This document shows, in pieces, positions 17,831 to 27,291 of a stretch of 64,000 bases of DNA (positions are counted from its first letter, which is position 1; each line of letters starts with the position of its first letter). A program made the position numbers and the translations under genes. This DNA is from Bacteroidales bacterium (GTDB taxonomy: Bacteria; Bacteroidota; Bacteroidia; Bacteroidales; Tenuifilaceae): the NCBI GenBank assembly GCA_003818205.1, contig RPRQ01000006.1:40075-104074 (forward strand). The letters run 5' to 3'. Below the pieces are notes generated by a model. The model was not told the origin of the DNA. It did not search any database and worked only from the letters and a program-made list of their open reading frames with translations.

Positions 17831-18658
17831 TCAGCTCACAGGAACTATAAAGGTATCGAAGAATACTCTATTTCGCAATTCGCATCCAGTTTCTTCCTCG
17901 ATTTTACTAACCAATACTTTAAGCACATCGGTGCTACCACTTGAGTAAAATGTATGATATGTACTATCCACCGAATTATCAAGTAACATTTGATTTTCAA
18001 CCAATACCTTAAGAACTTGCTTTGCCACGGCAGGTGAAGGATCGATAATCTCAACATTCGGGGGTAAAATCTTTTCTAGTAATGGTTTAAAAAATGGATA
18101 ATGAGTACAACCAAGAACAAGCTGATCGATATTGCATTCGAGCATTGGTTTTACATATTTAAGAAGCAAATCCTCCGCCTCATGAGTATTCTCTATGCCT
18201 TGCTCTACGAGTTCTACAAGCCCTTCCCCTACCTGATAGCAGACATTAACATCCGATGCGTACTTATGGCTTGTTTCGATGTACAAACGACCTTTAAATG
18301 TACCTGCTGTGGCAAGCACTCCAATGCTTTTTGATTTTGTATTCAGCGCTGCAGGTTTTATGGCAGGTTCCATTCCTATAAAAGGAACCGAGTAGTTTTC
18401 TCTTAGCCAGTCGATAGCCGCTGCGGTTGCTGTATTACAAGCAACAACGATAACCTTGCAGCCCATAGAGATTAAAAAATCGGTTATTGCTGAAGATAAT
18501 GCGATGATTTCATCCTTTGGCTTTGAACCATACGGACAGTTTGCCGAATCGGCAAAATAGATAAACGACTCATTCGGAAGCTCCTTGACAAGGGCTTTCA
18601 GTACCGATAATCCACCTGCTCCTGAATCGAATACCCCAATGGGACGAGAATCGGACAT
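17831..18658 (-). CDS. murI: Glutamate racemase
   Basis: This 275-residue protein interconverts L- and D-glutamate for peptidoglycan. FDSGAGGLSVL at residues 10-20 carries the N-terminal Asp (D11). The two catalytic cysteines are in VACNTATAA (C74) and LGCTHYPFF (C184). Length is normal for MurI. It lies downstream of the ompH-ompH genes but after a probable terminator, in the conserved Bacteroidota neighbourhood with bamA and uppS. Confidence 0.95.
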   Translation of the reverse strand: MSDSRPIGVFDSGAGGLSVLKALVKELPNESFIYFADSANCPYGSKPKDEIIALSSAITDFLISMGCKVIVVACNTATAAAIDWLRENYSVPFIGMEPAIKPAALNTKSKSIGVLATAGTFKGRLYIETSHKYASDVNVCYQVGEGLVELVEQGIENTHEAEDLLLKYVKPMLECNIDQLVLGCTHYPFFKPLLEKILPPNVEIIDPSPAVAKQVLKVLVENQMLLDNSVDSTYHTFYSSGSTDVLKVLVSKIEEETGCELRNRVFFDTFIVPVS

Positions 18659-18682
18659 AAAAGGAAAGGTTTAGTAGATGAG

Positions 18683-18724
18683 CGAAAACTATAAAGCTCG
18701 GAAGCAGATGCTACCGAGCTTATA
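18683..18724 (-). terminator. Hairpin terminator after the second ompH gene
   Basis: Read leftwards, TATAAGCTCGG and CCGAGCTTTATA form a stem of at least seven perfect GC-rich pairs, extended by AT pairs, followed by GTTTTC. It lies between the ompH gene at 18742 and murI. Confidence 0.6.
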
Positions 18725-18741
18725 GAAGTATATTAGAAAAT

Positions 18742-19263
18742 TTACTTTTTCGTAATATTAAGCTCTTTCTTGACCAAAGGAAGTATATCAACGCTTTGAT
18801 CTGAAAAATAGGCAACAGAGCCTGTGCTTACATCAAAAACGTAGATGAAACCATTTGCCTTTGCGACTTTCGATATCGTTGCATTAGCCTTATCAACAAT
18901 GGGTTTCATCAGATCTGCTTGCTGCTTTTGGTAATCCTGCTGGGCAGTTTGCTCAAACTCCTGAGATCTTTGTTGAAGTTCCTGTAGCTCTTTCTCCTTC
19001 ATTTCGCGGATTGCATCGGTAAAGGTTGCCTTCTTCTGAAGGTAATCCTGATACTTTTTATTGAACTCAACCTGAAGCGTTTCGATCTGCTCAGAAAGAT
19101 CTTTAGCATATTTTTTCAGTTTCACATCAGCGCTATCACGCTCGGGCATAGCCATCAATAGCTCCTGGCTGTTAATATGTCCAAACTTCAAGTTCTGAGC
19201 GCTTATACTTGCAGCACAAAGGAAAAGCGCAGCAATCATTAACCCTTTAGTAATTCTAATCAT
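18742..19263 (-). CDS. OmpH/Skp family periplasmic chaperone (second copy)
   Basis: This 173-residue protein has a signal peptide (about 1-22, ending SISAQ). The mature part begins NLKFGHINSQELL, the usual Skp N-terminal strand. Residues about 45-125 are a charged, Gln-rich coiled coil that would form the tentacles, and it ends with a short beta segment. Skp holds unfolded outer-membrane proteins for delivery to the Bam complex. It follows another ompH copy by 42 bp and bamA further upstream, the standard Bacteroidota arrangement. Confidence 0.9.
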   Translation of the reverse strand: MIRITKGLMIAALFLCAASISAQNLKFGHINSQELLMAMPERDSADVKLKKYAKDLSEQIETLQVEFNKKYQDYLQKKATFTDAIREMKEKELQELQQRSQEFEQTAQQDYQKQQADLMKPIVDKANATISKVAKANGFIYVFDVSTGSVAYFSDQSVDILPLVKKELNITKK

Positions 19264-19305
19264 GATTATCGTTTTTATTAATTGTTAGGCAAAAATAAAT
19301 AATTA

Positions 19306-19815
19306 TTAGTTGTATCCAAGTTTTTGTAAAACTTCTTCGCTTTTGTCGTATCGGGGGTTGCTATAAAGCATATTGGGTGATGCCGATGAATCGAAGATAA
19401 CCGCATAACCACCTTCGTTGGCCAGCTCCTTTATTGCATTGCTAACCTGATCCTGAATGGGCTTTATCAGCTCCTCACGTTTTTTAAAGAGTAATCCATC
19501 CTTGCCAAAGTATTTCATCTGAAGTTCCTTGGCCTGACGCTCCTTTATAATAATATCATCCTCGCGTTTCTTTCGCATCTCATCGGTAAGTAGAACCTTC
19601 TCGGCCTGATAATCCTGATACAATTTATCAACCTCGGCATACTTTGTTTCAATCTCCTTTTGATATTGAGCTGATAACTTTTCAAGCTGTTCCTGTGCAG
19701 ACTTATAGCTTGGGATTTTTTTAAGAATATAATCGCTATCAACAAATGCAAACTTCTGAGCCATTAGCGTGCTGGCAAACAGCAGAAAAACAGCAAAAAT
19801 TATAACCCTCTTCAT
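19306..19815 (-). CDS. OmpH/Skp family periplasmic chaperone (first copy)
   Basis: This 169-residue protein has a signal peptide ending TLMAQ, then KFAFVDSDYILKKIPSY, the Skp N-terminal pattern. A long charged coiled coil spans about residues 40-120, and the C-terminus (GYAVIFDSSASPNMLYSN) matches Skp relatives. It lies 80 bp after bamA and 42 bp before a second Skp-type gene. Tandem Skp paralogs next to bamA are typical of Bacteroidota, and the two copies may pair or handle different clients. Confidence 0.9.
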   Translation of the reverse strand: MKRVIIFAVFLLFASTLMAQKFAFVDSDYILKKIPSYKSAQEQLEKLSAQYQKEIETKYAEVDKLYQDYQAEKVLLTDEMRKKREDDIIIKERQAKELQMKYFGKDGLLFKKREELIKPIQDQVSNAIKELANEGGYAVIFDSSASPNMLYSNPRYDKSEEVLQKLGYN

Positions 19816-19895
19816 GATTTAGTATTTTTTTAAACACGTTAAATCAATAATATTGCCAAAAGTAGATTCAACAACCTACGTTTTCTTAAAAAGCG

Positions 19896-22508
19896 TTAAA
19901 AAGGCATACCGATCACAAAAAAGAACCGTTGATCGTTTGCCGATGGAATACCAGGAACCTCATCAAGGCCAATACCATAATCAATTCCAAGCATTCCGAG
20001 CATGGGTAAAAACATCCTAGCACCTATACCGATTGAACGGTGAACGCTGAAGGGGTTAAAATCATCGACACCAGCAAACGAGTTACCCGCCTCAACGAAA
20101 GCTAAACCATAGATTACTGCCTGAGGTTTTAACGATAAAGGATACCTCAGCTCCATAGTATATTTATTATAGATATTACCATTCTTAACCTGTCGAAGTT
20201 GCCCATTAGGCATAGCTTGATATTTATATGGAGTTAGAGAGCCATTATCATAACCTCTCAAACCTATGGTTTCTCTACCATATAGGTTCATGCCTGACAT
20301 ACCATCACCCCCAACATCAAAACCCTCAAAGGGGGAGTGTCCTAAGCTTTTATTATAAAACCCTAGCACACCGAATTGGGCATTGGTATATAATACAAGA
20401 TTCCCTACGAGAGACATATACCACTGAGCCCTTCCGGTCCATTTATGAAACTCAATCCACTTATACTGCTTTGCCATCTGATCCTGATTGATCCGAGTTC
20501 TTGCATCGGCAGCCGCTTGTTCTGCAGTAGCCGTGGGATAGGTTAATTTATACTCAGCAGCGTACTGAGTAGTCAACAAATCCCTCTCGCTGTTACTATA
20601 TAGCCAGAACTTATCCTTCTTAAATGCAGAATAAGGTAGTGTAAGCTGAAGTCCTAACGAGAAGTTCGAACCTACACGAGGGTAAATCATCTGATCGGTA
20701 GAATTTCTGCCCAATGTAATTTTATAGCTGATATTATTCGAACTACCACTTTCAAAAGCAAACTGGCTACTATTCCAATCCTTAAGCGAGTAGTGCTGAA
20801 CGCTCATCTCGTGGAAAAGGGTAAAATAATCATCGGGATGCTTTAAACGAGAACCAATCCCCACTGAACCTCCCGTAATCTTAAAATAACGATCGCTTGT
20901 TTCGTATGCGTAATTTGCACCATTCTGGATTTGATGAAAAAGGGAGACGGAGAAATTGGTTGGCTTTTTACCACCTAGCCATGGTTCGCTGAATGAGATA
21001 CTAAATGATTTATAGTATGACCCATTCGTTGATGCTCTAAGCGCAAGCGATTGGCTATCGCCCGAAGGAACAGGTCGCCATGCCCCTTTATCGAAAATTC
21101 TACGAACAGAGAAGTTAGCGAAACGGATACCCACGGTACCCACAAACATATTTGCACCCCAGCCCCCTGAAATCTCAAATTGGTCGTTGGCCTTCTCCTC
21201 AAGAACATACTTTAAATCAACGGTCCCATTCGCTGGATTGGGGATTGGTTTCACGTCAAGCTTCTCGGGGTCAAAATGGCCAAGCTGTGCTAGCTGACGG
21301 ATAGAGCGTGTAATATCTGATCTACTGAATAAATCACCAGGTTTAGAGAATAGCTCGCGCCGAGCAACGTGCTCATTCGTTTTCGTATTCCCAGCAATAA
21401 ATATATTGTTTACTGTAGCCTGATCGCCTTCATAAATTCTCATTTCAAGGTCAACCGAATCCCTTTCCACGTTTATCTCAACAGGTTCTAGCTGAAAAAA
21501 CAAATAACCATCGTCCATATAGAGGGTAGTTATCGAATTGTCCTCTGTAAACAATCGTTTATCAAGCATCGATTTATCGTAAACGTCCCCCTTTTTCATA
21601 GAAAGAATACCGCCTAAAACTTCAGAAGGAAGTTTAGTGTTACCTAACCACGATATGCTGCGAATATGGTATTGATTCCCTTCTGAAACGTTCAGCTTTA
21701 TCTCAATTCTTTTTCGGCTAACAGGATAAATTGAATCCTTAATTATCTTTGCATCACGGTAACCATGCTCATTATAAAATGCTATCAAATTGTGTTTATC
21801 CTCCTCGTAGTCGGCCTCCACAAGTTTTGATGATTTAAATATATTGAAATCCCTTCGATGGGTTTTTTTAAGTTTTCTCCTAAGCTTTCTATCCGTAAAG
21901 GCTACGTTACCATCGAATACAACATTACGAATTTTAACCTTTTTATTCTTCTTGATATCAAAAACGAGCTTAATCCCATTGGCTATAACAGTGTCGTTAT
22001 TTTGAATAACATCAACCTGAGTATTCAAATACCCCTTATCCCTGTAATGCTTCTTTACTATTCTAACAGAGTTTTCGAGAATGCTTTCAGTAACCTGACC
22101 TCCTACACGCAGCTTGAGTTGTTCCTTAATATCATCCTTCTCGCCTTTACGAATCCCTTTCAGGTCAATGGATGATATTCTGGATCGTTCTTGCAGGAAT
22201 AAATCTAAGTAAACATCATCCTCTTCAACCTTAGTAGCAGAAAACTTAACATCGGAGAATAGCCCTTGTCCCCATAGCTTCCTAATGGGTTTAGTAATAT
22301 CATCGCCCGGAATAGTAATCGTATCTCCAACGGCAAGTCCGCTAACCGAGATTAAAACAGTGGGTTCAAGGAACTTTATACCAGATACAGTTATCTCTTT
22401 TATGCAGTATTTTTTTGGAGTACTATAATCAAACAGTATGTTCTGGGCCGACAATGCGGAAGCCATGCAAGTAAAGGCGAAAAAAACAAGAATTTTTCTA
22501 TACATCAT
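19896..22508 (-). CDS. bamA: Outer membrane protein assembly factor BamA
   Basis: This 870-residue protein has a signal peptide (SALSAQ). About 400 residues of POTRA domains follow; the KEITVSGIKFLEP, SSIDLKGIRKGEKDD and VNNIFIAGNTKTNEHVARRELF stretches are POTRA starts, consistent with five domains. The remainder is a 16-stranded barrel. The C-terminus ends in aromatic F (FVIGMPF), as usual for the last strand. A conserved SIGIGARMFLPMLGMLGIDYG motif near the end is typical of Omp85 proteins (only part of this stretch is diagnostic). It inserts outer-membrane barrels, including SusC-type transporters. It sits between uppS and the ompH pair. Confidence 0.95.
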   Translation of the reverse strand: MMYRKILVFFAFTCMASALSAQNILFDYSTPKKYCIKEITVSGIKFLEPTVLISVSGLAVGDTITIPGDDITKPIRKLWGQGLFSDVKFSATKVEEDDVYLDLFLQERSRISSIDLKGIRKGEKDDIKEQLKLRVGGQVTESILENSVRIVKKHYRDKGYLNTQVDVIQNNDTVIANGIKLVFDIKKNKKVKIRNVVFDGNVAFTDRKLRRKLKKTHRRDFNIFKSSKLVEADYEEDKHNLIAFYNEHGYRDAKIIKDSIYPVSRKRIEIKLNVSEGNQYHIRSISWLGNTKLPSEVLGGILSMKKGDVYDKSMLDKRLFTEDNSITTLYMDDGYLFFQLEPVEINVERDSVDLEMRIYEGDQATVNNIFIAGNTKTNEHVARRELFSKPGDLFSRSDITRSIRQLAQLGHFDPEKLDVKPIPNPANGTVDLKYVLEEKANDQFEISGGWGANMFVGTVGIRFANFSVRRIFDKGAWRPVPSGDSQSLALRASTNGSYYKSFSISFSEPWLGGKKPTNFSVSLFHQIQNGANYAYETSDRYFKITGGSVGIGSRLKHPDDYFTLFHEMSVQHYSLKDWNSSQFAFESGSSNNISYKITLGRNSTDQMIYPRVGSNFSLGLQLTLPYSAFKKDKFWLYSNSERDLLTTQYAAEYKLTYPTATAEQAAADARTRINQDQMAKQYKWIEFHKWTGRAQWYMSLVGNLVLYTNAQFGVLGFYNKSLGHSPFEGFDVGGDGMSGMNLYGRETIGLRGYDNGSLTPYKYQAMPNGQLRQVKNGNIYNKYTMELRYPLSLKPQAVIYGLAFVEAGNSFAGVDDFNPFSVHRSIGIGARMFLPMLGMLGIDYGIGLDEVPGIPSANDQRFFFVIGMPF

Positions 22509-22635
22509 TATTATTGAGTTATCTGAATCTACAAGTTGAAAATACCCTTTAAATTTAAAAGGCTAAATATGGGAACAATTTTTTAAAATCAGGCAAATTT
22601 AATTAAGCGAAACAAGCTAAAGTTTGCAAAATAAG

Positions 22636-23373
22636 CTACAGCTGCTCACTTATTTTCCCAAATCGACGCTCGCGCTTCTGATAATCGATAATTGCTTTAT
22701 ACAATTCCTCCTTATCGAAATCGGGCCATAGGGTAGAAGTAAAATAGAATTCTGAATAGGCCAACTGCCATAACAAAAAATTACTTATTCTAAACTCTCC
22801 GCTTGTTCTTATCATCAGGTCAGGATCAGGTATTCCTTGTGTGGTCATGTATGAGCTAAATTTCTCCTCTGTAACGTCTTCCATTGAAATCCTCTTTTCG
22901 GTATAATCCTTTACCAATCGTTTTGCGGCATTGGTTATTTCCCACCTAGAGCTATAGCTTAACGCAAGAATAACGGTTAGCCCAGTACATTTTGATGATT
23001 TTTCAATAACCTCACCGAGTTTTTTTTGGACTGCTTTTGGCAACGACTGGGTATCGCCTATAGTTTTTAATGCTATATTATTCTTAATTAATGTTTCGGT
23101 TTCGGTATTGATGGTATTGATAAGTAGGCTCATCAGCGCATCAATCTCTATCTTAGGTCTATTCCAGTTCTCTGTTGAGAACGCATAGAGGGTAAGGTAT
23201 TTCACTCCGAGCTCCGCAGAGGCCTCAATTGCTGCACGAACAGCGCTTACCCCATTTCGGTGTCCGAATATTCTTTGGGTTCCTCGTTGTTTAGCCCAAC
23301 GACCATTTCCATCCATGATTATGGCAATATGATCTGGGATATTCCTTTTATTCACTGAATCGATAAGCGACAT
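22636..23373 (-). CDS. uppS: Undecaprenyl diphosphate synthase (isoprenyl transferase)
   Basis: This 245-residue protein makes the C55 lipid carrier for cell-wall synthesis. HIAIIMDGNGRWAKQRG (residues 15-31) has the catalytic Asp (D21) and the diphosphate-binding loop. FSTENWNRP and the C-terminal RTSGEFRISNFLLWQLAYSE stretch are diagnostic of cis-prenyltransferases. Length is normal. It lies between the PorG-like gene and bamA, on the same strand. Confidence 0.95.
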   Translation of the reverse strand: MSLIDSVNKRNIPDHIAIIMDGNGRWAKQRGTQRIFGHRNGVSAVRAAIEASAELGVKYLTLYAFSTENWNRPKIEIDALMSLLINTINTETETLIKNNIALKTIGDTQSLPKAVQKKLGEVIEKSSKCTGLTVILALSYSSRWEITNAAKRLVKDYTEKRISMEDVTEEKFSSYMTTQGIPDPDLMIRTSGEFRISNFLLWQLAYSEFYFTSTLWPDFDKEELYKAIIDYQKRERRFGKISEQL

Positions 23374-23386
23374 ATTTAAATAAGCG

Positions 23387-24031
23387 TTATTCGTAAACGG
23401 GGCAAGTGTTATTTTTATAAAGGCGGAAAGTTACAAATAATCCTACAAATGAGAACCAATCGTTATTATGAAAAATTGCTTTTGAACCATCGTATACATT
23501 GTTATAGTTATCAATGTTATCGCTAAAAGTTTTTGATAGCCGCCATTCCCAACCAATCGTAATACGAGGTAATGGACAGTATTTAACACCTACCCCGAAT
23601 GGCAAGTGCGGTATAATCTCACCTCCAACATAAGCTGCTCCAAACCCAAAAATCACATAGGGTGTAAAATTATCTTTATTTAAGCATTTAGTATTAAAAG
23701 ACATAAAATTCATCTCGCACAGTCCCTCCGCTTCAATAAGTTGTTTACTAAAAGAGCCCGTTACACCTGGTAGGTAGAAATTCGAGGAGGTATAGTTGCC
23801 TTTTAAACCGTTATAGCTTGCCGATAATCGAAGCGAATAGTATTTATTCAGGTTATATCTAAATAAGAGCCCAAAGGATGGGGATGGTTGGTACATCGGG
23901 GTGCCCTGATTATAATCGCCCATATAATAACTACCCCCAGCCTGTAAACCTATATCCCTTCTTTCCTGAGATTTTATTGACCCGCTAAGAAATAATGCCC
24001 CTGATAATACCAAAAAATGTATCCTAATCAT
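23387..24031 (-). CDS. porG: PorG-type (DUF6089) outer-membrane barrel, type IX secretion-associated
   Basis: This 214-residue protein has a signal peptide ending GSIKSQ. The mature part has alternating strands: DIGLQAGGSYYMGDYNQ near the start, FGFGAAYVGGE in the middle and FVGLFVTFRLYKN at the end. The YMGDYNQ start and the location immediately before uppS match PorG, an outer-membrane protein reported as needed for type IX secretion in Porphyromonas. Orthology here rests on family features and position, not on a database search. No other clear T9SS core gene is in the window. Confidence 0.65.
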   Translation of the reverse strand: MIRIHFLVLSGALFLSGSIKSQERRDIGLQAGGSYYMGDYNQGTPMYQPSPSFGLLFRYNLNKYYSLRLSASYNGLKGNYTSSNFYLPGVTGSFSKQLIEAEGLCEMNFMSFNTKCLNKDNFTPYVIFGFGAAYVGGEIIPHLPFGVGVKYCPLPRITIGWEWRLSKTFSDNIDNYNNVYDGSKAIFHNNDWFSFVGLFVTFRLYKNNTCPVYE

Positions 24032-24054
24032 GAAATTTAATTCAAACCTAGTTT

Positions 24055-24807
24055 TTAAAATCTGTGATGAATTCGATTAGACTTTTCAAAGCGGTAAGTT
24101 GCTTTAAAGTTTAAAATGTAGTAAACATCGTTATGTTTAGAATATTGTGATGTAAAACCATCTAAGAAGTCAGTGGTTGTAAACCTTCGGCCAATCTCTA
24201 TGCTCATCGAATAAGAAGGGGAATAAGCGAATTTCAATCCGAAACCTATAGGAAATGCAATAGCAACATGTTTATTTCCTACAAATCGGGGAGATCCAAC
24301 AAAACTTTCTTTAGGGGTAACCCAAAATAGCGCTCCCCCAACTCCTGCAAAAGTATAAATGCTAATGGGTTGAAATATTTTCTTAAAACCTCTTTCCCTT
24401 CGATTCCAAATTGAATTATAGAAGTGTTTATCGCTCTCTTTTGTAAGAAAATATAATCCTTGAATCGAGAATTCGTCAATAATTGTCGAGAAAGCAAAGT
24501 TTCTAGCACGATTTCGACTCGTATTCTTATCGGATTGAACAAAGTATCCAAACGAGTTACTGCCCTGAATATACCACCTTTCTTTATATCTATAAATCAT
24601 ACCCAAAGAAAAACCTGGCCGATTAATAAGAAAATTTACTTGATTGAAGCCTTTTAAAAATTGCAAATCTTCAACTGCTCCAATATCTCCATAATATTGA
24701 AAAGCAGATAGTGCACCCCAAGCCTCATAACGTCGGTACTTCCAAGCTTGAGACTGCACCATAAGAAAAGTAAAGCAAAATATAAGAATTAGTGCGAAAC
24801 GCTTCAT
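24055..24807 (-). CDS. PorG/DUF6089-like outer-membrane barrel protein
   Basis: The frame is open from 24873, but MKRFALILIF at 24807 gives a proper signal peptide ending VQSQ, so that start is preferred (250 residues). The mature part opens AWKYRRYEAWGALSAFQYYGD, related in pattern to DUF6089 proteins, with strands SMEIGRRFTTTDFLDGF and YYILNFKATYRFEKS at the end. It lies 24 bp before the PorG-like gene and is probably a diverged duplicate. It might be an envelope partner of the secretion machinery, but this is inference from position. Confidence 0.6.
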   Translation of the reverse strand: MKRFALILIFCFTFLMVQSQAWKYRRYEAWGALSAFQYYGDIGAVEDLQFLKGFNQVNFLINRPGFSLGMIYRYKERWYIQGSNSFGYFVQSDKNTSRNRARNFAFSTIIDEFSIQGLYFLTKESDKHFYNSIWNRRERGFKKIFQPISIYTFAGVGGALFWVTPKESFVGSPRFVGNKHVAIAFPIGFGLKFAYSPSYSMSIEIGRRFTTTDFLDGFTSQYSKHNDVYYILNFKATYRFEKSNRIHHRF

Positions 24808-24922
24808 TTTCTGAAATTCATTTCTACAAATATATAAAATGCCCTTTATTATTTGATCATAAACACAAAACAAACGAATAGGTTGATTCTAAATTGTGCA
24901 TAATAACCTAAACGGATGAATA

Positions 24923-25837
24923 TTAATTCCTCTTATCAGCTCCCCAAAGAAGTTTATTTCGTAAAGTTTTATAGAAGTTAGCCCCATGCAGATTTACTAA
25001 CCCTATATAGAATGGTGCTTTTCTTACCTCAAGGCATAATGGTAAATCTATGGTAAATGAGTGAGAATCGATTGATACCAAGACTTCGTCTGAACGACCT
25101 GTTACCTCAAGCCTTAAAGTACACGAATCGGGGATTACAAAAGGCCTAACCGTCAGGTTATGCGGGGCAATGGCAGAAATCAACAGCGATGATGACAAGG
25201 GGCTTAGTATTGGCCCTCCCACGCTAAGCGAGTAAGCCGTTGAACCTGTTGGAGTTGCCACAATTAATCCATCGGCCCAATAGGTACAAAGGAATTCTTC
25301 ATCAATAAAGGCGTTAACAGTAATCATCGATGTACCCTTTTTCTGCAGGGTGAAGTCGTTTAGACCATAAGGGAAGTCAGCAAATGGGTTTTTATCCGTT
25401 ACCACCTGAAGTAACGATCGCTTCTCTACGCTAAACTTTCCGTTCAACAGCATATCAATGGCATCGTCAATATCTTCGGTTGAGATGTTCGCCAAAAAGC
25501 CCAACCTTCCAAAATTAATTCCTAGCACAGGGATACACGATTCCTCAACAAATGCAACGGATTCAAGGAAAGTTCCATCACCACCTAGGCTGAGCATGAA
25601 GTTTGCAAGGTGCTTAACTTCGCTTGATTTGCGATAAACAGCTCTCGCTGCTATGGTAATATTAAACTCAGAGATAAGGTATTCGTAAAACGGAGCATAC
25701 ACAACCACCTCAACCTGTCTCTTTTTAAGGATATCAATGAGTACAACAAGATCGTTCTTGTAAGGCGCCTCTAGGTACTTACCATAGATAGCAATAACAA
25801 CCTTATCCAGCGCTTTGGGTTTGCAATCTTCGCTCAT
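24923..25837 (-). CDS. nadK: NAD kinase
   Basis: This 304-residue protein phosphorylates NAD to NADP. GGDGT at residues 85-89 is the catalytic/ATP-binding motif, GINFGRLGFL follows, and the NAD-binding stretch GSTAYSLSVGGPI lies in the second domain. Length is usual for bacterial NadK. It is 12 bp downstream of the CBS-domain gene, so they are probably cotranscribed from the promoter near 26552. Confidence 0.95.
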   Translation of the reverse strand: MSEDCKPKALDKVVIAIYGKYLEAPYKNDLVVLIDILKKRQVEVVVYAPFYEYLISEFNITIAARAVYRKSSEVKHLANFMLSLGGDGTFLESVAFVEESCIPVLGINFGRLGFLANISTEDIDDAIDMLLNGKFSVEKRSLLQVVTDKNPFADFPYGLNDFTLQKKGTSMITVNAFIDEEFLCTYWADGLIVATPTGSTAYSLSVGGPILSPLSSSLLISAIAPHNLTVRPFVIPDSCTLRLEVTGRSDEVLVSIDSHSFTIDLPLCLEVRKAPFYIGLVNLHGANFYKTLRNKLLWGADKRN

Positions 25838-25849
25838 CTCGCTCTAAAT

Positions 25850-26515
25850 TTATATATTAAGGTATCGCATGAGTAAATCGTATCGCTCATCGAGGAGTTC
25901 CTCCTCCTCATCGAACTTCATATATGAACCCCTTATGATATAGTTATAACGATTAAATGTTTGGATAATCGATGTTAGATCGGTTACATTAAGCTTAATG
26001 GTCAGCTCTAGTTTGGTAGAATCAAGATGAGAGGTAATATATGCACCTAGAATTTTTGCATCGTTCCCTTCAACAATCTGCGATATCTGCGACATCGAAA
26101 AATCGTTGCTATTCAATTCAATGACGATTATCCCACCAGGTGTTCGTAGGGCTGATAGTTCGGCAAAGTAGTGAAGCAAATCCATAATCGTAATCACCCC
26201 AAGATAGTTCTTTTTATCATCGAGTACTGGAACGATGGATAACTTCAACCTCGATGCAACCTCCATTATTTCAAAAACGTGCTGATTTTCTGAAACGTAA
26301 GGGCGTAATAACGAAAGTGGATGATTACCCAGAGGCTCTTCGGGCATATTCATGTCGTAAATGTCCACCTCTGAGATTAAACCCAAGAATTCCTTATCGT
26401 TAACAATGGGAAGGTGCGATACCTTAAAAACATCCATCCAGTTTAAAGCGGTAATGCCAGTGTCTGAAGTTTTCAGTGCCGGAATTATTTCTGATATCAT
26501 ATCTTTTGCTACCAT
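25850..26515 (-). CDS. CBS-domain pair protein with C-terminal ACT-like region
   Basis: The frame is open from 26554, but MVAKDMISEIIPAL at 26515 is the better start: it matches the family beginning and sits about 30 bases after a promoter box. The product has 221 residues. Two CBS domains occupy about residues 1-125 (HLPIVNDKEFLGLISEVD and IVPVLDDKKNYLGVITIMD), which usually bind adenine nucleotides. The C-terminal 90 residues (ALRTPGGIIVIELNSNDFS) look ACT-like. In Bacteroidota this protein commonly sits beside nadK and pdxJ, as here. The regulated target is unknown. Confidence 0.8.
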   Translation of the reverse strand: MVAKDMISEIIPALKTSDTGITALNWMDVFKVSHLPIVNDKEFLGLISEVDIYDMNMPEEPLGNHPLSLLRPYVSENQHVFEIMEVASRLKLSIVPVLDDKKNYLGVITIMDLLHYFAELSALRTPGGIIVIELNSNDFSMSQISQIVEGNDAKILGAYITSHLDSTKLELTIKLNVTDLTSIIQTFNRYNYIIRGSYMKFDEEEELLDERYDLLMRYLNI

Positions 26516-26541
26516 AGCCTCAAAGCATTTGGAAAAACCAC

Positions 26542-26559
26542 TACATTTGCACAAAAGTA
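26542..26559. promoter_or_regulatory. Back-to-back divergent -7 boxes (CBS/nadK and pdxJ)
   Basis: The 18-bp word TACATTTGCACAAAAGTA reads TACATTTG rightwards and TACTTTTG leftwards, both matching the Bacteroidota -7 consensus TAnnTTTG. Apart from one position per arm it is a perfect palindrome. It lies between the starts at 26515 and 26578. No good -33 box was found for either direction. Confidence 0.5.
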
Positions 26560-26577
26560 ATTCGAAAATTTGGCATT

Positions 26578-27291
26578 ATGACCCGCTTAAGCGTAAATAT
26601 TAACAAAATTGCTACTCTACGAAATGCTAGAGGAGGAAATATCCCCAATGTACTAAAAATAGCAATTGACAGTCAACAATTCGGTGCAGAAGGCATTACC
26701 GTTCACCCTCGTCCTGACGAGCGGCATATCCGCTATCAAGATGTTCGGGATATTAAACCCATAATCACCACTGAGTTTAATATTGAGGGGTATCCCACTG
26801 ATTCGTTCATTCAGCTAGTGCTAAGTGTTTCTCCGAATCAGGTTACGTTAGTGCCCGATCCTCCAAGCGCAATCACCTCCAATGCGGGTTGGAATACCAT
26901 TACTCATAAGGATTACCTAAAAAAAGTGGTTTCGGTTTTTAGGGAGAAAGGAATTCGAACATCCATATTCGTTGACCCTAACCCTGAAATGGTGAAATAT
27001 GCCGCCGATACGTTAACCGACCGAATTGAACTTTACACCGAATCGTACGCCACCAACTACTCAATGAATCCGAGTAAAGCCATTGAACCCTTCGTCATAG
27101 CTGCTGAATCGGCAAAAATTGTTGGATTAGGCTTAAATGCAGGGCACGACCTAAATCTTGAAAACCTTAACTTCTTCGCAAAAAACATCTCCAATCTTAT
27201 CGAGGTTTCGATTGGACATGCGCTTATTGCCGATGCGCTTTACTTCGGGCTAGAGAATACAATTCAAATGTACTTAAAACAACTTCGTTAG
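26578..27291 (+). CDS. pdxJ: Pyridoxine 5'-phosphate synthase
   Basis: This 237-residue TIM-barrel enzyme condenses 1-deoxyxylulose 5-phosphate with 3-amino-2-oxopropyl phosphate to form vitamin B6. [17 protein letters not shown] at the N-terminus and [18 protein letters not shown] are highly characteristic, and [15 protein letters not shown] provides the later phosphate loop. Length is usual. It is transcribed divergently from the CBS/nadK genes, and its stop overlaps the next start by one base. Confidence 0.95.
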   Translation: MTRLSVNINKIATLRNARGGNIPNVLKIAIDSQQFGAEGITVHPRPDERHIRYQDVRDIKPIITTEFNIEGYPTDSFIQLVLSVSPNQVTLVPDPPSAITSNAGWNTITHKDYLKKVVSVFREKGIRTSIFVDPNPEMVKYAADTLTDRIELYTESYATNYSMNPSKAIEPFVIAAESAKIVGLGLNAGHDLNLENLNFFAKNISNLIEVSIGHALIADALYFGLENTIQMYLKQLR

